64,000 bases of DNA from Garcia nutans (taxonomy: Eukaryota; Streptophyta; Magnoliopsida; Malpighiales; Euphorbiaceae): positions 17,938,501 to 18,002,500 of the forward strand of contig CANTUV010000007.1 in NCBI GenBank assembly GCA_947685225.1, read 5' to 3'. The notes under the pieces are model-generated. The model made no database searches and was not told where the DNA came from. It saw only the letters and a program-made list of their open reading frames with translations. Position 1 is the first letter of the stretch. Each line of letters opens with the position of its first letter. Below are positions 32,962-46,000 of this stretch, one piece after another. Made by a program: the position numbers and the translations under genes.

Positions 32962-35469
32962 TTCAAGTAGATTTTTGGTGATTTCCACCAAAATAGTAAG
33001 TTTCCATCTCTTTTCTTTGAATTTCTTGGAAATTTAGATTATGTGAGAATTTGAATTTTTATGTAGTATGTTATAATTGTTGGAATTGGTGTGTATGATG
33101 TTATTTTGGGTAGTTAACAATGATTCTAAGGTTAGATTGAAGAGATGATGGAGTTTGGTTAAAGAATGGTGAAGAGAGAGAATTTAGGGTTATGGATTTT
33201 TGGGGTTTTGAAAACATGAACTTTAATTGTGCAAATTGATTACAAATGAGTTATTTTGATTCATAAACAAGTATTTTAAAGTCAAATATTGGATTTGGTA
33301 GTGTTGAGTTGGAGTTTGAGAATGCAAGTGGAGATTTAGGGTTTTGAAAAAATGGTTTTCCAAAGTGGTTGAATTGTGTGATTTTATTTGTTTAAGCATG
33401 TTGTTTAGTGTTAAAAGTGATAAATATAAGCTTGGAATGAGTAATGGATTGTGTTGGAATGGAAAACCTTCAATGGGGGAAGGTTATGCCATTTTTGAGA
33501 TATTGTGTATAAGAATGTACTTTTATAATGTAAATGATTTAAATGTATTAAAATATGTTTTTAATAATATAAATAAACTTAAAACACTAATTTAATTATT
33601 GTAGAATGGAATTCCAATGTTGAAGTAAGGAAAGGCTAAGTTTTTGAAAATTTGTAGGAGTGATGTGTAATTATGGTTTAATGTTGGAAATGCCATTAAA
33701 TGTGATACTAAATGATTATTTGTTATCACATTTGGTTTAGGAATTGAGGGAGGTTGATTTGCTTCATCCAAGTGGTGAAGGGCAAGTTGGAAAGATTGGA
33801 TTGAAGGTTGTTTTTAGCTTGCTTTGGGTTGCTAGTGGAGGTATGTACAAACTTTGAATATAATGTCTATATTTGCATAACATTTGGACTTAACACATTT
33901 TGGTTGAAAAATGTGTTAAGCTACTTGGTTCATTGATTGTGTATGAATAATATGCTTTGACATTTGTAATGTCATATATGTGTTAAATGCATTGTGAAAA
34001 GCCATTGATAATGGCTAATTTGTGTAACATGTGAAATATGCATATTATGTGAAAATATCCACAGTAATTGGGTAATGTGTTGTGAATGCAAAAATAAGAT
34101 ATGCGTAATAATGAAATGAATTGATATTGATAAAAATGAGAAAAGTGAGAAAAGTGAGAAAAATGAGAAAGATGTGAACAATTAGAAAAGTGAGAAAAAA
34201 ATGTGAAAATAAGGCAATGTGCCTAGATTGAATATGTTAAAATTAGAAAGAGATTAATAATGAGAAATATGAATAAATTGTGTGCCTAGTATGTTATTCA
34301 ATTTTCAGAGTTCTGGGTTTGGTGGCATGCCTATGATTGCCTATGAGCTACATGCTAAAATGGTGAAAAGACTGGGTCGTAAGCCAGGCCAGCTGATAAA
34401 TATGATGTTTTTGGGGTGAAAAGACTGGGTCGTAAGCCTAAAAAACTGTAGCAGTCTAGCCGGGTTGAAGATCAAGATACTGGAGCCTAAGGGTCTAGCA
34501 GGGTTGAGGTCCAAGAGACTGGGGCTGTTACATTATCCATGGATATATTGCCTACGGGGCTAGACACATGGTGTCATTATGGACCAAAACAGTAACTTTG
34601 AAATTTGAATAGCATATTAGATCCTTGTTGGGCCCATGCTTGTCTTTGCTTTAATGTGAATTATGAATTATGATACAATTGAGTAATATAATGTTATGAG
34701 TTGTGCTTATGAAATATTTGAAAAATATAAGAAAGTGGATTGATGTGACATCTATATGCATTATGCATTTGGTATTGCATTAAGTTATATTGTTATTATC
34801 AAAGTTTGTACCACTAGGCTTCGGCTTAGCCCGATTGTTTCCATCGCGTAGGTGATAAGGTAGACCCAGTTGAGCCAGATAATTCTTCTAGACCAGGTCG
34901 GGTTTAGACTTGTAGTTGAGCTTGTTGAGTTGCTATCGAGATCAGAAACACTACCAGCAGCATGTATATATTTTTATGTTATTGTACATTTTGAGTATTA
35001 TGCATAATGTATTATGTTTTGAATTTTTTGCTGTATATTATAAAGAATGTTTTGAGTCAATGTATTTGAAATGGAAGAGTAAGCGTGTTTTAAATTATAT
35101 ATATATATAAATATTTGAGAAACTTGGTGAAATTGAGAAGTATGGTTGAGATGGTGGTTGGAAATTATTTGGGAGTGTTTTCTTTTGCAGGTTGTATTTT
35201 GATAAATTTTGGGATATCCAAATACAGACAAAACTCTGGCGAATTTTTTCCAGAGATTTTTATGTATATTATTTATTTAGGGTTCTTATAATAAGTAAAG
35301 AATATTTATATTCTATTTAATTTTTATATATTTAGAATTTGAAATTTTAAATTGGAAATGTAAAATTTTTTTTTATTAAACCGGTCTGTGATATTTTTGT
35401 ACCGTAGATGCGTATTTTACATATGCTGAAAATATGTATTGTGCGTATATAGAGTATAAGGGTGTTACA
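32962..35469 (+). repeat. Truncated 3' LTR of element A (2508 bp)
   Basis: From TTCAAGTAGATTTTTGGTG at 32962 it matches the 5' LTR from 13963 onward and ends GGTGTTACA at 35469, followed by the TSD AGTTC. The first 475 bases of the LTR are lost in the deletion that also removed integrase. It differs from the 5' LTR at a few percent of positions, clearly more than the B pair. Confidence 0.92.
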
Positions 35470-35474
35470 AGTTC

Positions 35475-36793
35475 TTTGAATCGGGCTTATGTGAATAATA
35501 AGGATTCTCATCTAAGTTAACTTCCAGAACCCAAGTTCAAAAGGAGGTTAGGGGTTTCTCGAAAAAGGAATCAAGAGTATGCTACCCCCTATCATTTCCC
35601 AGTCTTGCTGGGTGGCAACTCCATTTCACAGAAATCATACTTGTCGGATCCTTAAGATTAATAATTTGGCAGTATTGAGACTTTAAAATATATTGAGCGC
35701 GGATGGACCATGTGCTCATAACTCTAAAGTATTTGATGGAGAAACTAGTTCTGGATAGCGGGATGACACATTGGATGGTTTTTCTTGCTACTTTTGACCC
35801 CAAGTATGTCCCTTGTAGAGTTATAAAGGGGAGTATTATTACGGATCAATTGGCAACTACTCCAATTCAAGATGAAATGGAAGAATTTCTAGATGAGGCT
35901 ATATTGCAATTAAAAGTTGATACTTGAAAAATGTTCTTTGATGGTGCCTCTAACAATAAGGGATTCGGAGTTGGATCAGTGTTATTTCTCCTTCTGAGGA
36001 ACAATTATCTCTCGCTGTCAAATTAACTTTGAAGTTGCCAATAATAAGGTAGAATATGAATCTTGTATCATAGGGCTCGATGCTTTCTTGAAACTTGGGA
36101 TTGCTTACCTAAAAGTGTTTGGGGATTAACCTTTGATAGTGTCTCAGGCATTGGGAAAATGGAAGATTAAAGAAGAACGCTTGGACCCTTATCATAAGCA
36201 TCTTTATCATCTAGCACAATAGTTTCAAGAGCTCTCCTTCTATTACTTGCCAATGGTAAGGATCCAGCTTGCAGACACCTTAGCAACCTTGACTTCAATG
36301 ATAGACATGGATAGCATTATAGTGGTTAAGCCTATTACAGTTGAGATACAATAAAAGCTCGACTTCTACATGAGCATCCAAGAAAAAAAAATATTGAGAC
36401 ATCTTTAGATTTATTAAGGAAGGCCAATATCCGAATGGAGTGACAAATGCTAATAGAAAGACCTTAAGGCAAAATTGGTAATGGAGAAATTCATAGGGGA
36501 GAGTCTGGACTGCACATGAGTGGTGAGTTCTTAGCCCGAAAGATCATGAAACTTGGGTATTACTGGTTGACCTTACATAGGGATTGTGCTGCTTTTGTGA
36601 AAGAATGCCATAATTGCTAGGTTTATGCCAAGCAGAAACATCAACCACCTTTGTCGTTGCAACCAATCTCTACACCATGACCCTTCGTAACCTAGGGATT
36701 GGATGTGGTGGGCAAGATTAATCCAAGGTCCATCGAGGGGCATGGGTATATCCTCATTGCAATTGATTATTTTACAAAGTGGATTAAAGTAGC
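35475..36793 (+). pseudogene. Element H: Tat/Ogre-type RT-RNase H linker, RNase H and integrase N-terminus
   Basis: From 35703 a frame reads LKYLMEKLVLDSG and VIKGSIITDQLA, the segment before the second RNase H in Tat-lineage elements. RNase H follows at about 35931 (FFDGASNNKGFG, WKIKEERLDPYHKHL, QLADTLATL). Then come the integrase zinc module (ECHNC near 36605) and core start (IAIDYFTKWIKVA, ending at 36793). Several stops and frame breaks show that it is old. It is cut mid-codon by TGTAGACC of element G, and its continuation is at 59498. Confidence 0.85.
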
Positions 36794-37282
36794 TGTAGAC
36801 CATTATTTTTTTTTATCAAATCCAGTCTGATACTAATTAAAAGGCTATTAAGTCAGCTTTGAACATTTAAAACAATCTGAAATAATTTTTATAATTTTTA
36901 TAATTTATTTTAATAATATAATATTTATTATTTATTTTATTAATATAATTACAAATATTTATTTTAAATATAATATTTATTTTTAATAATGGTAATAAAA
37001 ATAAAAATAACAAAATAATAATAAAACAATAAAAATAATAGACGAATCAGCGAGGACATGCTACAGGCCGGCCTGCATGAATTGGCACGCCAATTCACTA
37101 CAGGGGCTTGGGCCAATTCGCTGTAGCGTGGCTTAGCCCGTAGCCAGTGTCCTCGTAAGCCCATACTCGCAGCCCACGCCCGTGTGCCAGCCTCGCCAAT
37201 TTTGCCTAAACCTAGTTTAATTAGGAACGTTTTAAATATTTTCTTAAACAATAATGATTGGGTTTTTATTTGATTAATTTCC

Positions 37283-37290
37283 TATAAATA
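37283..37290 (+). promoter_or_regulatory. TATA box in the G 5' LTR
   Basis: TATAAATA lies 489 bases into the LTR. The 3' LTR has it at 56798-56805 (492 bases in), G3 at 52571-52578, and the inverted fragment R at 58899-58906 on the minus strand. The constant position supports a U3 promoter. Confidence 0.7.
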
Positions 37291-37739
37291 CATACTTAAA
37301 AAGATGAAAGAGAGGACTAACTTTGGAATTTTTGGAGGCTAGGACTTTTTGACTTTGGAATAGCAGAGGCAAAAAAGCAAGAAAAACAAAAATCCTAGTA
37401 GCCAAAGAAAGAGGGAAAAACACAAAATCTTATCAAGGCAGTGGCTCACTACTGTCTTGATTTCATTCAGCCAACAAGCAACCGGTGCAAGCAAAAGTCT
37501 TGAACCAAGCTTTAATTATTGGTGGAATCAACAACGAAGGTATGTCTTCTAAATTAAATCCATTTAAACTTAGCATGATTTGATGATATTGCTTGTTCTT
37601 CATACAAAGTAATTTCGATTGATTTTTTGATGCATGATCATTTAATTTTAATATCCAGTAGCTCCATTCTATATAAGTATTTGCTAAAAATCAACTGTTA
37701 AAATAATTTGAAAGCTTCTTACAGTAACAAAAATATTTC

Positions 37740-38012
37740 CTAAACCCTAATTCACTTAAACCCTAAAAATTATAAAGCTCTAGTATTCAGAAATCAAACC
37801 CTAATATGTTCTCTCAAATTTCTAAAACTCTAATTCTCACAAACCCTAAATCCTAATTTATCTAGTTTTTTTTAAATTTTCACAGTAGCTAAATCCCTTT
37901 CAAAAAAAATATATAAAATGTTAGTTTTCTAAACCCTAAAATCTTAGTTTTTTAAATCTAAACCCTACAAACCCTAATTTTATTTAAGAAACCCTAATTA
38001 AAGTGTAAACCC
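37740..38012. repeat. Telomere-like AAACCCTA cluster in the G LTR
   Basis: AAACCCTA occurs about nine times in 270 bases, separated by unrelated AT-rich spacers. The same cluster is in the 3' LTR (57240-57530), in G3 (52960-53160, 53380-53530), and inverted in R (58440-58480). Confidence 0.85.
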
Positions 38013-38736
38013 TATATTTATATATCTATTTGCTTCATTTAAGTTTGGATACATGCTTATTATATGTCTTGAATAGATGATTCCTTAATATTGTACATAT
38101 TGATGGATGATTTATTTTTATTTGATTTGATGATGAATGCCTGAATGTTTGTTCTTTGATTTATTTTTTAGTTTCAAGAAATTGTAAAAGGCATGTTTTT
38201 ATTTTATGGTACCCCATTTGTTAGATCTCATGTAATATAATTTATTTAAGTTTTGGATTAATGTAAAGGATACGTTTCCATCAATTGGTGGGTACCCTAT
38301 TTTATTTGTTTTCTTTTGGACATTGGACAATTGTAAAGGCATGTTTCCATCCATGGATGGGTGCCTATTCATTTATTTTGTGTGAACTCGTTTGTGATTT
38401 TAATGAAGTGATTATTTATTCTTACGATTGCATGTAGTATGGATAATATCATTATAATTAAGAATTTTATAATATTAAGACCTGAAAAGGAGGCTGGTTC
38501 CAATGAACCAGGCGCTGTGGGGGTGCTGGGTCATTCTCACCTTCCCATGCATACCCAACTTTCCTAACCCATTAGGTTTTGGGGATTCCTTAGGAATTGA
38601 GTCATCCACTCCTTTATTTTTCTTGGCGACTCCAGACGGCGACTCCATATTTTTTCTTTAAGGCTCTGAGCCTAACAGTGTCAAAGTCGCAAGAACCATT
38701 CCACATGGGAGTGGGGGCAAAAATCTCTGCCCACAG

Positions 38737-38754
38737 TGGCGACTCCACTGGGGA
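38737..38754 (+). other. Primer-binding site of element G
   Basis: TGGCGACTCCACTGGGGA follows the LTR by one base. This is the site type of Ogre/Tat elements, attributed in that lineage to tRNA-Arg. It separates G from the tRNA-Met-primed elements A, B and C. Confidence 0.85.
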
Positions 38755-39817
38755 TAAGAGAAGTTGATTCCGTTGGTCTTTGTATTATTTTATTCTTTCT
38801 TATTATAATATTATCCATTGTATCATTTAGATTGCATTATATACGTGAGTTAGGACACCCGTGTTACCCGTGTTGTGTTATGTAAGGGATACCATACTTT
38901 TACTCAAGATATGAAAATCGAGCATGTCATAACCACTCATAGCCTTGTACCTTTTGGTATATACTTGATATGGAAACCTAAGCCTTTCAACCCAAAGACT
39001 AAAGCTTATGTAATTGGCCTAGTTATTTTCTTTAAGTTTTTATCCCAAATGCTTGTTGTTTGATTATGATTAATTTATCTTGGTTTAAACCATGACTTAT
39101 TTAGTTTTTTCTTTTTCTAATATGACCTACCTATGTTGTAAGCCCAGAATAATTTTTATTCTTTTAAGCTATAAGACCAAAAATATTTGTAATCCCTTTT
39201 TCAAGAAGGTCTTTGGATATGAAAATCTTTTAAGATGTGTCAAAAATCTTTTTCCTCAGGACCCAAGTACAAAGCCCAAAATTATTTTTAAACAAATTTT
39301 TTTAGATTGGGCTTTCAAACAAAACTATTTTTGCACTTCATCCAAGTTAAAATCTTTTTCTTTAATGAGCTTACAACTATTTAGGTCAATTATGGAATAT
39401 TAAAAAATCAAGTGTGGGCCAAATTTATGCCAAGACTTATTAATTATAGGCTTATTTTTTGCATGGATCATTAATGAAAATTATCATAGATTGACTTCTA
39501 AGTTTGAAAATATAACTATTGGTTAAATCATTCGAGGAAATTTTTACAAAAACAAGATATCCCATGTTGGTATTTTGTTGACCATGTACCTAGGAAAAGA
39601 GACTCGCCATTCGTGTGTGGAAGATATAAGGTTGGAAGGAACATCCTAATTATCTTTCTCTGTCTGTTACTTGTGCATACATTCATACATACGTACACAC
39701 ATTGCATTACATGGCATTGATCCTTTCTGATTCACAGACCTGGAGTACAGTAGTTTAGAAGCATACAACGATACCACCTATAATAGTATATTTTGATTCA
39801 AGTGCTTCATTGGGAGG
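38755..39817 (+). other. 5' leader of element G
   Basis: No coding domain is seen. The leader has the GCATACATTCATACATACG-type stretch (near 39675) that commonly precedes gag in Tat elements. Short open frames inside are not supported. Confidence 0.6.
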
Positions 39818-40372
39818 ATGGATGCAAACCAGATAAGAGATATAGTTGATGAGGTTGTCAAAGCTAGGATGGCTAAGCTATGGATCAACTGGCTGAAATT
39901 ATAAAGACCCGGTTAATTAAAATTCTGGAGATCATCAACTATGCTAATGAGAAATCTCCCATTAACATAAAAAAGAAGGGAAAGATAACATTAACAAGGA
40001 ACAAGTCCACTAATAGAGATCAAATGAAAAATGAGGGGTCAATCCCCATTTCACAAGACCAGTCGAACCATGTGCTATCTAAGTGGAGCAATAAGGGCAG
40101 CTACCAACCCAGTGGGCAAAGTCAAAGGGAGAGGAGGTGTTTTGAAAAATGCAATGACTGGACCAGCAAAGAAGCATAAATTTTCAGACTTGGGGGAACC
40201 TTTTTCAAAGATGTTAGAAAATCTAATAAAGATGAATTTGCTACAACCATTGGCACCTTAGCCTCTACACAAGCCTCTCCCATCAAATTTTGATGCCAAG
40301 GTCTTCTGTCAATTCCATCAAGTGCAAGGGCACGAGATAGATAAATGTGTTCAATTAAGGCACAAGATCCAA
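39818..40372 (+). pseudogene. Element G gag remnant, first part
   Basis: It starts MDANQIRDIVDEVVKARM and soon meets stops and frame changes. From about 40170 it is clearly Tat-type gag: KFSDLGEPFSKMLENLIKMN, then a knuckle-like CQFHQVQGHEIDKC ending LRHKIQ at the insertion point. The large N-terminal gag core usual for the lineage is missing, so the product would be defective. Confidence 0.8.
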
Positions 40373-43017
40373 TATAACACCCTTATACCCTATATACGTA
40401 CACTACATACACCCAACATATGTAATATATGAATATATGATACAAGAATGCCACAACCCATTTTAATAAAACAAACCTTTACTTATAAAATCTGTATAAA
40501 CATAAACCATTTAACTGATATCATATAAATAATAGATGAAATATTACTTGCTAAAACACATATATAACTTCATTACCAAAGGTTTATCCAAAACATTTTT
40601 GATAGTTTGTGGAAATATACATATATATACATCAAAATATAACATAATATACATGAAGTCAATATGTAAAAAAATATAAAATATATACATGTTGACAGTT
40701 TATCTCTAATCTTGATGTCCAATAATCAACTTTGTACTCAACATCTCAAGCCTAGACTCGACTCGGTCTAGACAAACTCTCCGGCTCAACTGGATCTCCT
40801 CTGTCACCTGCGCGATGAATCACAATCGTGTTAAGCCAAAAGCCTAGTGATACAAACTTTGATAATAATATAATTCAAATGCAATGCCAATGCAAAATAC
40901 ATATGGATATTATATCTAATAACATTATATCTTAATATATTGCTCAATTGTTCTACAATTCATAATTCATATAAAAGCAAACACAAGCATGGGCCCAAAA
41001 GGATCTAATATGCTATTCAAATTTCAGAGTTACTGCTTTGGTCCAGATGACACCATGTGTCTAGCCCCAAAGCAAATCATAATCACAATGAGGATTACCT
41101 CATATGTAACATCCCAACTAGGCTTCAAGGACTATGCCTAACCCAGCTTCAAGAGACTGCTACATCATGTAACATCTCAACTAGGCGTCAAGGACTAAGC
41201 CCAACCCAGCTTCAAGGGACTATTACGTCTTAGGCATGCCGCCAAATACAAAACTCTGAAAATTGAATAACATACTAAGCACACAATTCTTTCATAATTC
41301 TATTATCAAATTCTTTCTCATTTACTCATGATCAAACAACACACAATGCCTCAAATATCTCACTTATATCAATATAGCCATTACCAATGACTTTACATAC
41401 CATCTTTAATGTATACATAACAAATTGCATTACCCATGCATTTTGGGTCATTAACATATTTTGCACATAGTTCACATTATATAAATCATAGCATATTACT
41501 CATGCACCAATAATGTGGTAAGTAACTTAACACATTTTTCAACCAAATGTGTTAAGTCCCAATGTTATATAAATATAAGCAATTATTCAAATTTTGTACT
41601 TATCTCTAAAAGCAATAAAACAAGCTCAAACACCACTTTCAACGTCCTCTTCTAAGATATCCCTCAACACCTGGATTGGGGTAACTCAAGTTTCTTCAAA
41701 GCCTAAACCAAATGTGATTATAAATAATCACTTAATAACACACTAATAGGTATAAACAGAACCTCTCAACACAAGGATGAGAAACACAAAGGAAAAAAAG
41801 GAAAAGAACTATCTACGGCAACTCTACACATGACACGCCCAACAACATGGGCGTGTTAATGACCATACCCTAAACCCATAATACAGAAGCTTTGACACAC
41901 TTAGTGACATGGGCGTGTCAATGACCGTGTCCCAAGCTCTGTATTACAGCAGATAAGACATGTCCAGAGACATGGGTGTGTCCCTACCTGTGCCAAAACT
42001 CCTACACTACAGTAGCTATGACACGCTAAGTGACATGGACATGTCACTACACGTGTCAATACTCTAACATTATAGAAGTTGTGAAACGCTCAGTGACATA
42101 GGCGTGTCACTGTACGTGTCACCAACATTGAAAAAAAAAACCATCAACATGCCCAAAGACATGGCCGTGTCAGTGGGCGTGTCAGGCCAAAATTCCTGAT
42201 ATCAATACATAATTGTCACATCCAAAATTATCTTTCATTACCCTTTTCAACTCTATTCAAACTCAACCAAATCCATCGTTATACCATAAAATACTTATAT
42301 ATATATATATCAAAACAACTCAATTAAAAGCAAAAATACTCAATTACAACCATGACTTCACAACTCAAAAGTTACACAAACCAAAACTCTTATTCTCTTC
42401 ACCAAACTTAACCTTTTCTTCAATCCAACCCTAAATTCATAGTTAACTACCCAAAAGAACTTTATACATGCCAATACCAACCATTAACACATACTACACC
42501 AAACATCCAATTCACACATATATAAAATTCCATTGAAAATTAAGGAAACAAGTTGAAAACTTACCAAATATGAAGAAAATCCTCAAAACTCTAACTTGAA
42601 CACTTGAAATCCTTCAATTACTTAAGTTAGCAAGAAGTAAATTTCTTTTTTTCTTTGATGGAGGTAGCTGGCTTCAATGGAGAAAGAAGAAGAAGATAAT
42701 CACCAACTCCTCTTTATTCAACTAATCTCCTTTTTAACCACACAATTATCCATCTTTCACTCTCCACCAAGAAAGAAACATATTACTTAATTAATACATA
42801 AAAATATATCATCTTCCACTAACCACTTAATTAATATTTTAATAATTAGAATAACATTTGACCTATATTAAATTGTTGATTTGTATATATTATGTATATC
42901 TACATACATATATATATATCATATATACATTTTCCTTTTTCAGTTAATTATATATATACTTTTAAATCATTTATTTAATTTTCAAAATTAATATTTTTAA
43001 AATTTTGGAATATTACA
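40373..43017 (-). repeat. 3' LTR of element C (2645 bp)
   Basis: On the plus strand it runs TATAACACCC (G changed to A in the usual TGTAACACCC) to ATATTACA. It holds the block shared with A and B (GGGCCCAT near 40992, hairpin region 40811-40846) and a six-unit minisatellite at 41832-42190. Confidence 0.92.
41832..42190. repeat. Six-unit 62-63 bp minisatellite in the C LTR
   Basis: Units start at 41832, 41894, 41957, 42020, 42083 and about 42146. Each has GACACG-like and GGGCGTGTC-like halves that can pair. The same array is in the other LTR from 49173 to about 49530. Confidence 0.85.
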
Positions 43018-43062
43018 ATTCTCCCCTCTACAAATAAATTTCATCCTTAAAATTACCTACTC

Positions 43063-46000
43063 TCAAGTCTGGAACAACTGGGGATACTGATTTTGCATCA
43101 TCTGTTCACTCTCCTATGTTGCCTCCTCAGTGACATGATTCTTCCAAAGAACTTTCATAAGTGACACCTTCTTACTTCTCAACTCCTTCACTTCACGTGC
43201 TAAAATAGCCACTGGTTCTTCCTTATAAGTTAGATATGGACTCACCTCAATTGACTCTACTGATAGAATGTGAGATGGGTTTGACTTGTACCTCTGAAGC
43301 ATAGAGACATGGAAGACATTGTGAATTCGATCCAACTCAAACGGTAAAGCTAGTCTATAGGCCACTGGTCCAACTCTCTCTAGTACCTTATAAGGTCCTA
43401 TGAAATGAGGACTTAACTTCCCTTTGCGGCCAAATCTCAAAATTTTCTTCCAAGGAGACACTTTCAAAAACACTTTATCTCCTACACTGAACTCTATGTC
43501 TCTTCTTTTTAAATCTGAATATTATTTCTGTCGGTCTGAGGCTGCTTTCAGACAATTCCTAATCACCTTTACTTTCTCTTCTGTTTTCTTAATCAAATCG
43601 GGACCAATCAACTTACCTTCTCCAACCTCATCCCAACATAGAGGTGTCCTACATCTCCTATCATACAATGCCTTATAAGGTGCCATCCCAATATTGGACT
43701 GATGACTGTTGTTATAAGCAAACTTAATTAGTGGTAAGAATCTGTCCCAGCTCCTAGAGAAATCGATGATATAGCTCCTCAACATATCCTCAAAAATCTA
43801 TATCACTCTCTCTGACTGCCCATCTGTCTGAGAATGGAAACTAGTGCTAAAATATAACCGAGAGCCTAAAGCATCCTGCAAGCTTCTCCACAATCTCGAT
43901 GTAAATTGGGGATCTCTATTAGATACCAAAGAAATTGAGACTCCATGTAACCTCACTATCTCACTGATATATAACTCAACCAATCTCTCAAGAGAATAAT
44001 CCATCCGAACTAGAAGAAAATGTGCTGCCTTCATCATCCGATCAACTATTACCCAAATCATATCATGATTCTTCTGAGTCAAAGGCAATCCAGTCACAAA
44101 ATCCATCGTCACTTGCTCCCATTTCTGCTCTGGCATTGATAATGGATGAAGTAATCCCAAAGGAACTTGGAGCTCAACCTTCACTCTCTGACAAGTGAGA
44201 CATCTGGATACAAACTCTGCTATGTCCCTCTTCATACCTGATCACCAATAATATTATTTCAAATCCTGATACATCTTGATACTCCCAGGGTGCATAGCAT
44301 AAGCTGATTGATATGCTTACTCCAAAATAATCCTTTTTAGTCCTGCATCATCAGGAATACACAACCTATCTCTGTACCACAAATTGCCAACACTTCTCAC
44401 ATGAAAGTCTCGACTCTCCCCCTTTTGGCAATCCAATACAATTTTCTGGATTTTCTCATCTATCAACTGAGTCTCCCTAATCTAATCCAATAACACCAAC
44501 CTCAATTACAACTGAGCCATCAATGCACCATCATCACAAGACTTAAATATGGCATGCAATGCTCTCAACTCAACAAGCAACAAGAGCAAATAAGCATTAA
44601 ACCTGCCAAAGACTTCCGACTCAAGGCATCAGCAATAACATTTGCCTTACCAGGATGATAATCAATTAAACAATCATAGTCTTTTATCAATTTTAACCAC
44701 CGTCTCTACCGAAGATTAAGCTCTCTCTAAACACCCTGATACTTCAAACTCTTGTGATCCGTATAAATGAAACACTTCTCCCTATACAAGTAATGTCGCC
44801 AAATCTTCAAAGCAAAAACTATAGCTGCTAACTCCAAATCATGAGTCGGGTAATTTAGCTCATGCGGCTTCAACTGTCGAGAGGCATAAGCAATGACTCT
44901 ACCTTCTTGCATCAGAACACAACCTAAACCACTATGTGAAGCATCACTGCAAATCACATAAGGTTTACCTTCCACAGGCAGAGTAAGGATAGGAGCTTGA
45001 GTCAATATCTCCATCAGCTGCTCAAAACTCGCCTGACACCAATCTGTCCACACAAATCTAACTCCCTTCCAAAGTAATCTGGTGAATAGAGTAGCTGTCA
45101 TAGAAAAACCTTTCAAAAACTATCAATAATAGCCTGCCAAACGCAGAAAACTTCTAACCTCTGTCACAGTCTTTGGTGGACTCCAATTCAAAATAGCCTC
45201 AACTTTACTCGGATCAATTCTAATACCCTCTGCTGAAACCACATGACCAAGAAAAGTCACTTGATAAAGAAAAAACTCACATTTAGACATCTTAGCATAC
45301 AACTGCTTCTCTCTTAGAGTATGTAATACAATATGCAAATGCTTGTCATGATCCTCCTCATTATGTGAATACAACAAAATATCATCAATGAAAACCATCG
45401 CAAATTGATCTAGATAGGGTCTGAATACCCTATTATCAAATCCATAAATGTTGCTGGTGCATTCGTCAATCCAAAGGGCATCACCAAGAACTCATAATAC
45501 CCATACCTTGTGCGAAAAGCTGTCTTAGGTACATCTTCTTCTCTAACTCTCAATTGATGATACCCTGATCTCAAATCAATCTTAGAGAATACTGTTGCTC
45601 CTTTCAACTGATAAAAGGGATCATCTATCGAGGCAATGGATACTTGTTCTTAATGGTCACTTTATTCAACTACTAGTAATCAATGCACAATCTTAAGGTA
45701 CCATCCTTCTTATTCACAAATAAAACGGGCGCTCTCCACGGAGACACACTAGGGCAAACGAACCCTTTATCTAACAACTTTTGCAATTGCACCTTCAACT
45801 CTCTCAACTCAGCAGGTGCCATACGATAAGGAGTAATAGAGATGGGAGTGGTACCAGGCAACAACTCGATACCCAACTCAACCTCTCTCTCTGAGGTATC
45901 CCTGGAAACTCTTTAGGAAAAATATCTAGAAATTCAACAACTATGGATATACTATCAAGCTAGGAACTCACTACTCTGGTATCTATAACATGAGCAAGAT

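Larger units (their letters stand above)
13487..35469 (+). mobile_element. Element A: Tekay/Del-type Ty3/gypsy retrotransposon, decayed, with two nested insertions
   Basis: Parts in order: 5' LTR 13487-16485; tRNA-Met-type primer site; gag 16656-17800; solo LTR D; gag end, protease and reverse transcriptase 20555-21807; element B; rest of RT and RNase H 32192-32955; truncated 3' LTR 32962-35469; all flanked by AGTTC. The integrase, chromodomain, polypurine tract and first 475 bp of the 3' LTR are deleted. Gag and pol carry several TAG and TGA stops that look like C-to-T decay. The domain order and the gag and RT sequence match those of B and C, so the lineage is the same. Confidence 0.9.
36794..38735 (+). 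repeat. 5' LTR of element G (1942 bp)
   Basis: It begins TGTAGACC and ends TGCCCACA, directly before the primer site. It contains a GC-rich block with palindromes (37040-37200), a TATA box TATAAATA at 37283-37290, and a cluster of AAACCCTA motifs (37740-38010). Confidence 0.85.

Noticed and set aside
37740..38012. True interstitial telomere
   Set aside because: AAACCCTA copies are separated by irregular spacers and recur at the same LTR position in several elements, so they are part of the LTR.
41832..42190. CRISPR-like array
   Set aside because: Units are contiguous diverged minisatellite repeats in a plant LTR, without unique spacers of constant length or any cas genes.
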